From Topomyia yanbarensis (Eukaryota > Arthropoda > Insecta > Diptera > Culicidae): DNA of 64,000 bases. This document shows positions 12,601 through 22,795 of this stretch, piece by piece. The stretch covers positions 62,278,549-62,342,548 of the forward strand of contig NC_080672.1 of NCBI RefSeq assembly GCF_030247195.1, given 5' to 3'. The position numbers were made by a program, and so were the translations under genes. The notes below the pieces were generated by a model. It was not told where the DNA came from. It made no database searches and saw only the letters and a program-made list of their open reading frames with translations. Numbering within the stretch: position 1 is the first letter of the stretch; the number at the start of each line of letters is the position of its first letter.

Positions 12601-13375
12601 TATTTTTTTGCTAATTATAGTGGATCTGGAAAGAGCCTAAGATGTAGGTGTTGCTTTTAATAGGTAATCCGATTGACTCGATGATCGTTTGATGCTGCAG
12701 ACTTCTGTTCTCTATGTTCAGGCTGATCCGAGGCTCACGAATGCGACTACGACACGATTGGTGTAGGTCGTCAACCGGTTATAATTCTACCATGTGTTGG
12801 ACATTACAGAGCTCCAATTGAAGCACTAGATCAAACAAACAAAGTGTCGTTGTATGCAAAATTTAACCTTTCAGAGTAGAATGAAAAGCACCCGATAAAC
12901 TTTGCACATGGTTAGGAAACACCAATCCGTATGTTGCTCGTTCGAAATCCAAGCAACGAATGGGAGAAAAAGAACGCGCGAGAGCCATATTGATATGCTT
13001 GTTGTCTCTTTGGCGTCCTATGTTGTCGGCTCTGCTGGAAATAGGCAGAGATATTTCGTTTTTCCACGTCGCTTTCGAAAGATCAGGTTCTAGCTTATTT
13101 ATAGAAACCAAACATGCTTCAAAAATTAATAGAAAATTGATGCACCTTTTTCCAACTGATTAGTGCAAACACGGTTCAACATTCCGTCCCGTACAATGCA
13201 AAATACTAGCATTCAAAAACTATACTTGCAGTTTTTTTTCGAAATTTTGAAAAGGGACCCCTATATTGAAACGTTATTCGTAGTCATGTTTAAACCAAGA
13301 CAAAAATGGGTCATTATTTCGGTAGCCAAATACACCGAAGGGCTAAAAACGGGTGTGATTTTACCGATTTGATAA
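12601..13375. other. Balanced-composition island, no gene identified
   Basis: Contains the copy related to 8770-9060. Frames of 60-80 codons on both strands overlap and show no domain. Confidence 0.4.
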
Positions 13376-14160
13376 ATTTAAAAAAATCAAGAGCATGGAG
13401 ATTGTAAAGTATGGACGCATTTAAAGCAAACTTAATTTTTTTCAAGATAATAATATATTTAAAAATAGAGTATTATTTAAAACATCGAAAAATTACAGAA
13501 AGTTAAAATATTAGCATAATTAAAAAAAATTTAAAATCCAAGAACTTAAAATGTTGACCATTTTGAAAACAGAGCAAAAATCTAATATTTAAGTTTTGAT
13601 TGTAAACAATTGAAAAATTTATGGAATTTGGAACATTTTGAAAACAAAACATTTCAGAAAATTTAACAAAAATAGAGAAGCAAAAAATTTGATAAATTTA
13701 ATTAAAACACACGATTTACCTTACAGTGAAATGAGATATTTCTAACACAAATCACTGTTGGATCATTCATTAGTTTGCAGAAATCACGCAAAGTAGGCTA
13801 GAGATTGAATGAACTCAGTTTCGGGTCCTGCACGAATAAATCAACGAATAAACTAAACATATTAGAGAAAAACAATAATGCAAATAAAATTTTTAAGAAG
13901 ATGGCAGAAAAAAATTAAAGAGGGTATTAAATTCATTCAATGAGTAGAATGATTAATATAAATCAAATTCTTTATACAAATAATCAAATAAGATTAGTTG
14001 AATAATTGAAAAAGGGCAATATTTGAAATATTATATAACAATAGAATAAATTTAATTGCTCAAACTGACAAATTGAATTAAATAAATAAGAAATTAGATG
14101 AACAGGATATAAGAAATATAAAAAACAAATCAAGAATCAGGCGAATAAAATGAATCAAAC
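13376..14160. other. A-rich simple DNA leading into a minisatellite
   Basis: Same irregular A/T words as 9820-12600, becoming AATAAATC-like toward position 14150. No gene seen. Confidence 0.55.
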
Positions 14161-14184
14161 AAATCATATGAATATGAATATGAA

Positions 14185-14757
14185 TTGAAAGAATCGAGTG
14201 AATCGAATAAATCAAATGAATCGAATGAATCGAAAGAATCGAATGAATCGAATGAATCAAATGATTCGAATGAATCAAATGAATCAAATGAATCAAAAAT
14301 AAATCAAATAAATCAAATGAATCAAATGAACCAAATGAATCAAATGAATCAAATGAATCAAATGAATCAAATGAATCAAATGAATCAAATGAATCGAATG
14401 AATCAAATGAATCAAATGATTCAAATGAATCAAATGAATCAAATGAATCAAATGAAACAAATGAATCAAATGAACCAAATGAATCAAATGAATCAAATGA
14501 ATCAAATGAATCAAATGAATCAAATGAATCAAATGAATCAAATGAATCAAATGAATCAAATGAATCAAATGAATCAAATGAATCAAATGAATCAAATGAA
14601 TCAAATGAATCAAATGAATCAAATGAATCAAATGAATCAAATGAATCAAATGAATCAAATAAATCAAATGAATCAAATGAATCAAAGGATTCAAATGAAT
14701 CAAAGGAATCAACTGAATCAAACGAATCAAATGAATCAAACGAATCAAATGAACTCA
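14185..14757 (+). repeat. 9-bp minisatellite (AAATGAATC)n
   Basis: About 60 tandem copies of AAATGAATC, most regular from 14308 to 14690 and mutated at both ends (ATCGAATGA, AAAGGAATC). The 9-bp period keeps one frame open for 3-residue cycles: plus-strand MNQ or NES, minus-strand SFD or HLI. The 150-236-codon frames here are therefore repeat artefacts and I do not call a gene. Confidence 0.95.
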
Positions 14758-15222
14758 AATGAATTAAAAATAAATCAAATGAACACAAATGAAATCAAAT
14801 GAACTCTAATGAACTCTTATGAACTCAAATGGACTCAAATGAACTCAAATGAAATCAAATGAACTCAAATGAACTCAAATGAATTCAAATGAATTCAAAT
14901 GAACTCAAATGAATTCAAATGAACTCAAATGAACTCAAATGTACCCAAATGAACTCAAATGAGCTCAAATGAGCCCAAATAAACTCAAATGAATTCAAAT
15001 GAACTCAAATCAACTCAAATGAATTCAAATGAACTTAAATGAACTCAAATGAACTCAAATGTGCCCAAATGAACTCAAATGAACTCAAATGAGCTCAAAT
15101 GAACTCAAATGAACTAAAATGAACTCAAATGCAATCAAATGAACTCAAATGAACTCAAATGAAATCACATGATCTCAAATGAACTCATATGAACTAAAAT
15201 GAACTCAAATGAAATCCAATGA
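14755..15222 (+). repeat. 10-bp minisatellite (TCAAATGAAC)n
   Basis: Directly after the 9-bp array the unit becomes TCAAATGAAC, about 45 copies with many substitutions (GAATTCAAAT, GTGCCCAAAT, GAGCTCAAAT). It differs from the 9-mer essentially by one inserted base, so one array probably seeded the other. Confidence 0.93.
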
Positions 15223-15783
15223 ATCAAATGAATTCAATCAATAAAATGAATGATATCAATAACATAAATAAGTAAGAAATAAGTGTAATAAATAAAATGA
15301 ATAAATAAAATAAACGAATCAAGTAAACAAAACAAATAGAAACGATAAAATGATTAAAAAAGAAAATAAAATAAGTTGACCAAAATTAATTGATTCAAAT
15401 GAAAAATTACGTTGTCAAAAAGTTATAAATAAATTGAAAATGATTTAAATTAAATGAATGATATGGATCAAATGCATGAAAAGAATAAACTTATTAGAGT
15501 GAAACCAAAGAATGAAACGAATAAAATAGGTAATAGGAACTCAAATAAATAATGAACGAAAAGAATACTGAGTAAAATAAATAATTAAAATATTATAAAC
15601 AACATTATTTTAAGATTCGTCAATTCTTCAAAATGAATCAAATAAATAAGGCGAATGAGACTCCCTCGATTTCTCTGAAAGTCGTAAGACTTTCTGACTG
15701 TCGTACATATTCGCGGAAGCGCTATTCTGGAACATTAATTTTGCCAGGTGAATCTCATTCTGCAGTGTTTTTAGAAAGGAGAT
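15223..15783. other. Degenerate AATAAATGAA-rich DNA, no gene
   Basis: Irregular AATAAAATGAAT words continue the minisatellite theme to about 15640. A short unassigned stretch follows, up to the SINE target site at 15784. Confidence 0.5.
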
Positions 15784-15795
15784 ACAGTGTTTTTA

Positions 15796-15978
15796 TTTAT
15801 TTTTTTTTTTTTTTTTTTTTATTTCAATTATAGAGGTTTTAACCTTAAGGTCATTCGCCTCTTCGGGTTAGAAAAATCTCTTAGGAAAAATTTCTAACCC
15901 TATGTGCGGGGTCGGGACTCGAACCCAGGTGCGCTGCGTACAAGGCAATCGATTTACCAATACGCTACGCCCACTCCC
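15796..15978 (-). mobile_element. Complete tRNA-derived SINE with target duplication
   Basis: Read on the minus strand, the element starts with a tRNA-like head. That head carries a pol III A box (TAGCGTA plus GG; this copy lacks one base relative to TAGCGTAGTTGG elsewhere) and a good B box GGTTCGAGTCCC. A family body follows (TAGGGTTAGAAA, GAGGCGAATGACCTTAAGG) and then a poly-A tail, seen as the T-run at about 15796-15820. A perfect 12-bp target-site duplication ACAGTGTTTTTA flanks it at 15784-15795 and 15979-15990. The head, A tail and duplication together fit LINE-mobilised insertion. It resembles mosquito Feilai-type SINEs, but that name is from memory and untested. Confidence 0.93.
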
Positions 15979-15990
15979 ACAGTGTTTTTA

Positions 15991-17657
15991 ATTTTTTTGC
16001 CACCAACAAAACAAAAATCCTTTCAACGACAAAATCGTGAATAAAGTAACAAATAAAAGTGGAAAAATAACAGGTATGTGTTTTCGAAAGTTTGAGGCGC
16101 CTATTTTAAAGGAGGATTTTTGTTTGTTCCATTCTTGTGCGAAATGAGCGCGCGGTGCTATTCGGACCCCCGATTCCATCAACCACCGCTGAGCGGCTTG
16201 TGTCGCCGTACACGATTGCAACACCACAACAAAGAAAACACAAGCGAATTTCTCCTAGGATTGCAAAAGGTGGATTAGATACAAATCTATCACTCTTGAA
16301 ATCGTCTTTTACAATCTATGCGTTGTGCAACCTTCCTAGAATATTAAATCCCACTAATTGTTTATCGGCTCATGCAAACATATACAAGTAACGTGATCCA
16401 CACGCAATGCTGGCTCTTGCTACGCGTCTGCCGGAGCAAAATGAACACATGAAGTTTATTTAGTTTTTCAGAGAAACTGAAACATGGCGAGTGTGGGGTA
16501 CAACAACAAAAACATCAACAGCAACACATTCCCTACCACGCGTTGCATTGTTTGGTAAAACTAAATTAAAAACGCAAAAGTGCAAAACAGTAAACACGGT
16601 GGGGATGGATAGTGCGGATCCTCGCGCCACTAATTCATTTACCGCATGCGGAACCAGAAAAAAAGGATAGGCAAATGCGCGAGCTACCGGAAAACAGACG
16701 CACACACACACACACATACACACCCAACAAAGGCCCTCTCGTCACAAATAATGAAGCCAGTAGTCAACTAGCCAGCGATCAACCAACGCCCACCCGACGG
16801 CCGACTCGACTGCTCGCCGGTGAAACTTTAGAGCGGTCTGAAAAAAAAAACACACCGTGAACGATGCTACGTAACAAAAACTTTTCCCTTTGTACCATTA
16901 ATAAATGAAAATTGATAACACTAAACGAATAGAGTAGCACATCGTGGTCGGGCACCGGGCCTACATTATAGAGCCCTGGCTGTAAAGGACGACCACCACC
17001 GGCCGACGCAGCACGGAATTTAAACTGTGCAAAATGCCTCACATATTGCCCCGGCTGTCCGTTGCGTTGGTTCGGTGAATGAGTGAATGAATGAATGAAT
17101 GAGCGAACGGATGGTCGAAGCGCCCGCGACATGGACATTGAGCAAAAATGTTGCAGCACCAGTTGCCTACCTATCGGGCGATTTGGTTACGCGAAACCTC
17201 GGCCAACGTAATGAACACAGGCGAGATTGATAGTGGTGAAAATTGCTACCTTGTTGTGTGTAGGTTCTGCATAGTTTGTACCTGTGGACGCGACCACGAA
17301 GGATCCCGGTGACCTAAGCCTGACTGGACGGCGTCGGCGGCTGTGTGGTCCGTTATGGTTATACAATGGGCGAGATTGTACGATTTTTTGTTGCTACTTT
17401 CGTTTCACGTTCAGATGAAAAAAAAAATACACCATAAAGCTAAGCACCAATTGCAGGTGGCGCTTTTTCTACTACTGAAAAAAAGGCGGGCGAAAATAAA
17501 GCTATAAATAATTTAAATTGGTTTTGCTCGCATTTTGCTGGTTACGGGTTGCGAACCGTGTTGCTTTTCAACATTCCAATGTTTGCTCAGGGGTATTTGC
17601 GTATGCAGAATTAGATTCTTCCAGGGAGAAAATTTCGAGGACTTTTGATGGGAAAGT
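15991..17657. other. Unique-looking DNA, no gene identified
   Basis: Near-balanced composition. Simple repeats are (CA)n at about 16690-16722 and (GAAT)n at about 17075-17103. Overlapping frames of 80-126 codons on both strands lack domains. Composition would suit a promoter or 5' region, but nothing in the sequence proves it. Confidence 0.4.
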
Positions 17658-17666
17658 CATGTATAG

Positions 17667-17912
17667 CAATATTTAAGACATTTTTATTGGTAATCAACGG
17701 GGAAAACAGATCGAAATGGTGAGTGAAGTGAAAGCAATTATATGAAGAAAAAAAATCCCCCCAGAGACAAAACTCGAACCTGCAACCTTTGAGACTCAGG
17801 CCCAATGCACAAACCCTTATGATATGCCTCTGGAGGGAGATTTTTTCACATAGTTGCTTTCGCTTCTCTCGCCATTTCGATTTGTTTTCCCCGTTGGATA
17901 CCACCAAAAAAC
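17667..17912. mobile_element. 246-bp inverted-repeat element with tRNA-like core
   Basis: Two arms of about 85 bp (about 17678-17765 and 17826-17912) are imperfect reverse complements sharing CAACGGGGAAAAC, TCGAAATGG and GAAAGCAA. A 9-bp direct repeat CATGTATAG flanks the unit at 17658-17666 and 17913-17921, as expected for transposition. On the minus strand the core reads GCAGGTTCGAGTTTTGTCTC, close to a pol III B box GGTTCGANTCC; no clean A box was found. A 9-bp duplication would suit a Mutator-like MITE, but the superfamily is not proven. Confidence 0.75.
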
Positions 17913-17921
17913 CATGTATAG

Positions 17922-19400
17922 TAGCAAATTTGGGAAATTGCTAAATTCCGGTAGACTGGCGAATTTTCGTTTAATACCGTCCCATTCAATAATTATAATC
18001 AGAGAAAATGACTGATTGACGCTGATTTCATCTGTACCATTCTCTCAAAAGCATTACGAAACTTCATTCAGGCTGCGATCAGCCAAATCCCTGCAGGATT
18101 AATGTCAACACATTTCACCACCCGTCAAGCACCGGGAATCTGCTACAGTTCGCTTCATATTTTAGCGACACACCAGCACAAAATCCGTGACCGAGCCTCA
18201 ACCGAATGTGCGGTAATAATTTCGATTTGCAAATGCACAGTGAACGCCAGCTCGCTCAATCGTGATTATGGACCACCCTTCCTCCAAATCTACCCCACCC
18301 CCGCCGTTTGGGTCTATGACCTATTCCCACATTCAGCTTAGCAAAGGAATATTGCACGGATGGGAAGCAGCATTTTCAACACAAAAGCATGTTTTCGTCG
18401 CCGTAATTCCACGTCGCTTTTAGGCTATTGCTCCGCAAAGCCCGAAATTTATGGCATATGCTCAAATAGAAAACAGTTGCAAACGCACCTTACCCCCCAC
18501 CTCTCCTTGTCAACCACTCCTACCTGCGACACGGCTGCCGGCGGCGACGTGTATTAAAGTGAGCAGCTCGTTAAACCCCTGGTGAATTACAGAAGCAGAG
18601 AAATTTTCACGTATTTTCGTCCGCTGACAGAGAAACGAATATCCACCCATTTCCCACATTAAAATGATGAGCCTTTGCTCAACGCGTTCCCACCACCCTA
18701 CACCCACCCAACCACTCACTGGTTTGGTTGTTGATGTTGATTATTACGCCGTTGTCATGGGACTTTCTTTCAGGACACATTACGAGACACAAGCCGAAAT
18801 GAGCTGGAGGGGATTGAGTGCAAAATTATTCCTACATACGGCGGGAAAAGCTCCGAAGCTCCCCGCATTCCGATTTGCCGCTCGAGTTCACATATCCTCC
18901 TGAAGGCAACATATAAAATCATGTGACAAAATATGACCGAGCAGACGACAGCTTAACAGTGGAACATTAAAATACCAAGTAGACGTGGCAACAGTCACCA
19001 AATGGAGCCGGCTGGTTTGGCTCGGCTACGCGATGCAACATACGGACGAGCATTGCACCCACTACTCCTATTTGGTCAAGTTTGAGTTTAAGCACCTCGG
19101 CACCGCGAATCACCGATGTGGATCAACGACCGGATCAGAATCTGATGTTGACCGATGAAACAAGCGAGGCACTTAGAGTTCTTGTTAAGCGGGCAATGCA
19201 ACGAATGGAAGCAGCTTTCAGACTAAGTCGATCACACGAAATGGAATAAAATTTTCAACTCTGCCTATTGTGTACAAACTCAACAAAAAAACAACAAACT
19301 TTTATTTCTGCTGAGAGCATGGTGTGGATTGAGAAGGGCAAAACTAATGGTCAATATGTCGCAAACTCACTAATAATCACCACAGTATCACTTGATATCA
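17922..19400. other. Unique-looking DNA, no gene identified
   Basis: Balanced composition without clear repeats. Short frames overlap on both strands and lack domains. Confidence 0.4.
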
Positions 19401-20250
19401 TGTGATGTGATTACGACCCCTTCTATTGTGGAATCGAGCTAGAAAACAGCAATGCAGAAAAAACGATAAATAGGTGGTAAACTGAAAAACAGAAAAACAG
19501 AAAGTAGGAAAACAGAAAAAAAAGAAAAACATTTGATCAGAAAAACATAAAAATAGAAAATAGACAAACAGAAAAACAGAGAAACAGAAAAGGAGAAAAA
19601 AGATAAATAGAACAGCGAATGATAAAACTGGAAAACAGAAAAGCTTAAAGAACCTAGAGCAGAAAAACCAGTAAAAATTAAAATAAAAGAAAAGCAGAAA
19701 ACACAAAAAAAGAACAAAACAAAGAATCGAAAATTGAGAAGCGAAACGTGAAAAACGAAAATCGCAAAATGGAAAATGCAAAAATCATAAATCATAAAAC
19801 AGAAAAAAGAAATCAAATATGACAAACCAGAAATCAGAAAATAGAAATCAAAAACAGCAATCCAAAATCGAAAAATCGAAAATTCAAAAATTCGAAAACT
19901 CGAAAATTCGAAAATTCAAAAATTCGAGCATTCGAAAATTCTAATATTCGAAAATTCGAGAATTCAAAAAATTCGAAAATTAGAAGATTCAAAAATTTGA
20001 ACATTTGAGAATTCAAAAATTCGAAGATTCGAAAGTTCGAAAATTCGAAAATTTGAAAATTCGAGAATTCAAGAGTTTGAAAATTCGAAAAGTCGAAAAT
20101 TCGAAAATTTCAAAATTAGAAAATTCGAAAATTAGAAAATTAGAAAATAAAAAATTCGAAGATTCCAGAAATCGAAAATTTGAATATTCGAATATTCAAA
20201 TATTCGAATATCCGAATATCCGAATATTCGTATATTCGAATATTCGAATA
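19401..20250. repeat. Degenerate GAAAATTCG / AGAAAAACAG simple DNA
   Basis: Starts as irregular ACAGAAAAAC words, then from about 19860 becomes loosely tandem GAAAATTCGAAAATTC with 8-9 bp spacing, and ends in ATATTCGAATATTCG words. It forms the left halo of the second satellite array. Confidence 0.75.
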
Positions 20251-20254
20251 TTCG

Positions 20255-20800
20255 AATTTTCAAATCTTCAAATTTTCAAATTTTCAAATTTTCAAATTTT
20301 CAAATTTTCAAATTTTCAAATTTTCAAATTTTCAAATTTTCAAATTTTCAAATTTTCAAATTTTCAAATTTTCAAATTTTCAAATTTTCAAATTTTCAAA
20401 TTTTCAAATTTTCAAATTTTCAAATTTTCAAATTTTCAAATTTTAAAATTTTAAAATTTTCAAATTTTAAAATTTTAAAATTTTAAAATTTTAAAATTTT
20501 AAAATTTTAAAATTTTAAAATTTTAAAATTTTCAAATTTTCAAATTTTCAAATTTTCAAATTTTCAAATTTTCAAATTTTCAAATTTTCAAATTTTCAAA
20601 TTTTCAAATTTTCAAATTTTCAAATTTTCAAATTTTCAAATTTTCAAATTTTCAAATTTTCAAATTTTCAAATTTTCAAATTTTCAAATTTTCAAATTTT
20701 CAAATTTTCAAATTTTCAAATTTTCAAATTTTCAAATTTTCAAATTTTCAAATTTTCAAATTTTCAAATTTTCAAATTTTCAAATTTTCAGATTTTCAAA
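20255..20800. repeat. Second (AAATTTTC)n satellite array
   Basis: Same 8-mer as the array at 1041-3588, about 68 units, interrupted at 20442-20530 by a homogeneous block of AAAATTTT units (one C-to-A change per unit) with a single original unit inside. The variant block shows that a mutated unit can itself spread in tandem. The frames crossing it are artefacts. Confidence 0.95.
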
Positions 20801-20944
20801 TTTTTGAGTCTTCGAATTTTCGTATTTTCGAATATTCGAACTTTCGAATATTCGAACTTTCGAATATTCGAATTTTTGAATCTTCGAATTTTTGAATCTT
20901 CGAATTTTTGAATCTTCGAATTTTCGAGTATTCGAATATTCGAA
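20801..20944. repeat. TTCGAATTTTTGAATC-type tandem block
   Basis: Three or so successive copies of a 16-bp phrase (GAATTTTTGAATCTTC) and of TTCGAATATTCGAAC, a longer-period derivative of the satellite unit. Confidence 0.75.
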
Positions 20945-21075
20945 TATTGAAAATTTGAAAATTTGAAAATTTGAAAATTTGATAATTTGAAAATTTGAAA
21001 ATTTGAAAATTTGAAAATTTAAAAATTTGAAAATTTGAAAATTTGAAAATTTGAAAATTTGAAAATTTGAAAATT
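20945..21075. repeat. Inverted-orientation (TTTGAAAA)n block
   Basis: About 16 units in the reverse-complement orientation to 20255-20800, with rare variants (TTTGATAA, TTTAAAAA). As in the first array, an opposite-orientation block sits close to the main block. Confidence 0.9.
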
Positions 21076-21359
21076 CGAAGATTCGAAAATTCGAGAATTC
21101 GAAAAGTCGAGAATTCGAAAATTGGAAAATTAAAAAATTATAAAATTCAAAAATTCCTAAAAATTAAAAATTTAAAAATTCTAGATTTTGTAAATTCGAA
21201 GATACCAAAATTTAAAACTTCATGAATTAAAAAAAAGATCCGAAAAATTCGTGATTTAAGAAATTTTAAGAATAAAAATTGAGAAATGAACAAAATTGAA
21301 AAACCGAGTAATAAAAAATCGAAGAATTGAGAAATCGAAGCATCGAAAAATCAAAAAAC
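21076..21359. other. Degenerate right halo of the second array
   Basis: Irregular AAAATTCGAGAATTCG words fading into unordered A-rich DNA. No gene. Confidence 0.6.
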
Positions 21360-21978
21360 CTGTTTCAATCCACCTAGTGGTGCAATTGTGCCTTTCTTAT
21401 TTGCCCAATCTGCGATTCCATGGCACATTATGTTCAATAAAATGGTGGAAATGTATATTACATAGTCAGTACGATTTGCACATAGGACATACAATGGATC
21501 GACAGCCACGATTTTGAGTTACTATGTGTCGACACTGAAACATCGCTTGAAACCAGCGGCGAATCAAGGAGGAAGATCCGCTAAGAAATTTTAAACTAAT
21601 TATAATTTTAAAGTAGCAACCCCTTACTGCATAGTCCTACCTAAGCCTGTACAAGCCAAAAAAAATTGTTGCCGGAATTAGGTTGACGATGTTTAGAGCG
21701 ATTGCATAACCTTTCTATATGAGAAAGGCAAAAATGCGCCAGTCAATTCTCGTCAAAAAATTTTTTCGAGATTACATCAAATCTCAACGTTTCATGCATT
21801 ATAAAGTCATGTGGCATCAAATCTCTGAGAAACAGAGTTGACATTTTTTTCCACATACACACATACACACACAGACATTTTCCGATCTCGACGAACTGAG
21901 TCGAATGGCATATGACCGGGATTAGTTGGACGATTTTTAGAGCGACTGCATAACCTTTCTATATGAGAAAAGCAAAAA
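21360..21978 (+). repeat. Mosquito-type dispersed repeat
   Basis: Begins with CACCTAGTGGTGCAATTGTG and contains two direct copies of a phrase ending in GCATAACCTTTCTATATGAG (about 21700-21725 and 21948-21970). CACACATACACACACAGACA and TCTCGACGAACTGAGTCGAATGGCATATGAC lie between them. I associate this combination with a very common culicine repeat; this is family recall, not a search result. It splits A-rich simple DNA, consistent with insertion. Confidence 0.7.
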
Positions 21979-22795
21979 TCGAAAAAAATCTAAATATCAA
22001 AACATCGCTAAATCGAAAAATCAAAAACTTGAAAAATCAAAAACTCGTCAAATCGAAGAAAAAGCAAAAAATAGAAAAATCAAAAACCGAAATATCGAAA
22101 ATTTAGATATTGAACAATTGAAAAATCGAGAAATCAAAAGATCGAAAAATCGGAAAATCTAAAAATTAAAACATTGAAAAATCTGGAAATTGTAAAGCTA
22201 AAAAATCGAGCAATCAAAAAATTGAAATGTCAAAAAATTAAAAAATCGAGAAATCGAAACATCTAAAAATCGAAAAATCAAAAATATTGAAGAATTTTGA
22301 AAGCCAAAAATTAAAAAACCGAAATATTAAAAATTTAAAAAATAAAAATAGTAAAAATCTAATAATAGAAAACCAAAAAAAAAAAGAAAAATTGAAGAAT
22401 TGGAAAATTAAAAAAATCAGAAATTGAAAAATGGAAAAACTTTAAAATTAAAAAATTTCAAAAATGAAGTATTAAAAAAATCAAAGTAACTGGAAAATCT
22501 AAAATTTCAGAAATCAGAAATTCGAAAGATGAAGAAATCAAAAAATTGAAGAATCATAAAACCATAAAATGAAAAATTAAGAAAACGAAAAATTAAAGAA
22601 TCATAAAATCGAAAAAATAAGAAAAAACTAAGATTTGAAAAATCTAAAGAGCAAAGATATATATAAATCGAAAATTTGGAAACACGAAAAATCGACAAAT
22701 TGAAACACCGACAAATCTAAAAATTGAAAAATATACAAAATTGAAAAATCGGAAAAACGATTATCTAAAAATTGACAACCTAAAAATCGAAAATT
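21979..22795. other. AAAAATCG-type degenerate simple DNA
   Basis: Irregular repeats of AAAAATCGAAAAATC and AAAAATTG without a fixed period; no gene seen. Confidence 0.65.

Noticed and set aside
14078..14802. SFD/MNQ-repeat proteins on both strands
   Set aside because: The 9-bp period alone keeps the frames open; neighbouring 10-bp repeat DNA shows the same words without coding constraint.
15900..15978. Functional tRNA gene
   Set aside because: The A and B boxes are present but the acceptor stem is poorly paired, the head runs into a SINE body with A tail, and the same unit recurs several times with target duplications.
19398..19825. Minus-strand membrane-like proteins of about 128 residues
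   Set aside because: F/L/S/Y-rich frames in A-rich simple DNA; two overlapping frames look equally 'membrane-like', which indicates composition rather than coding.
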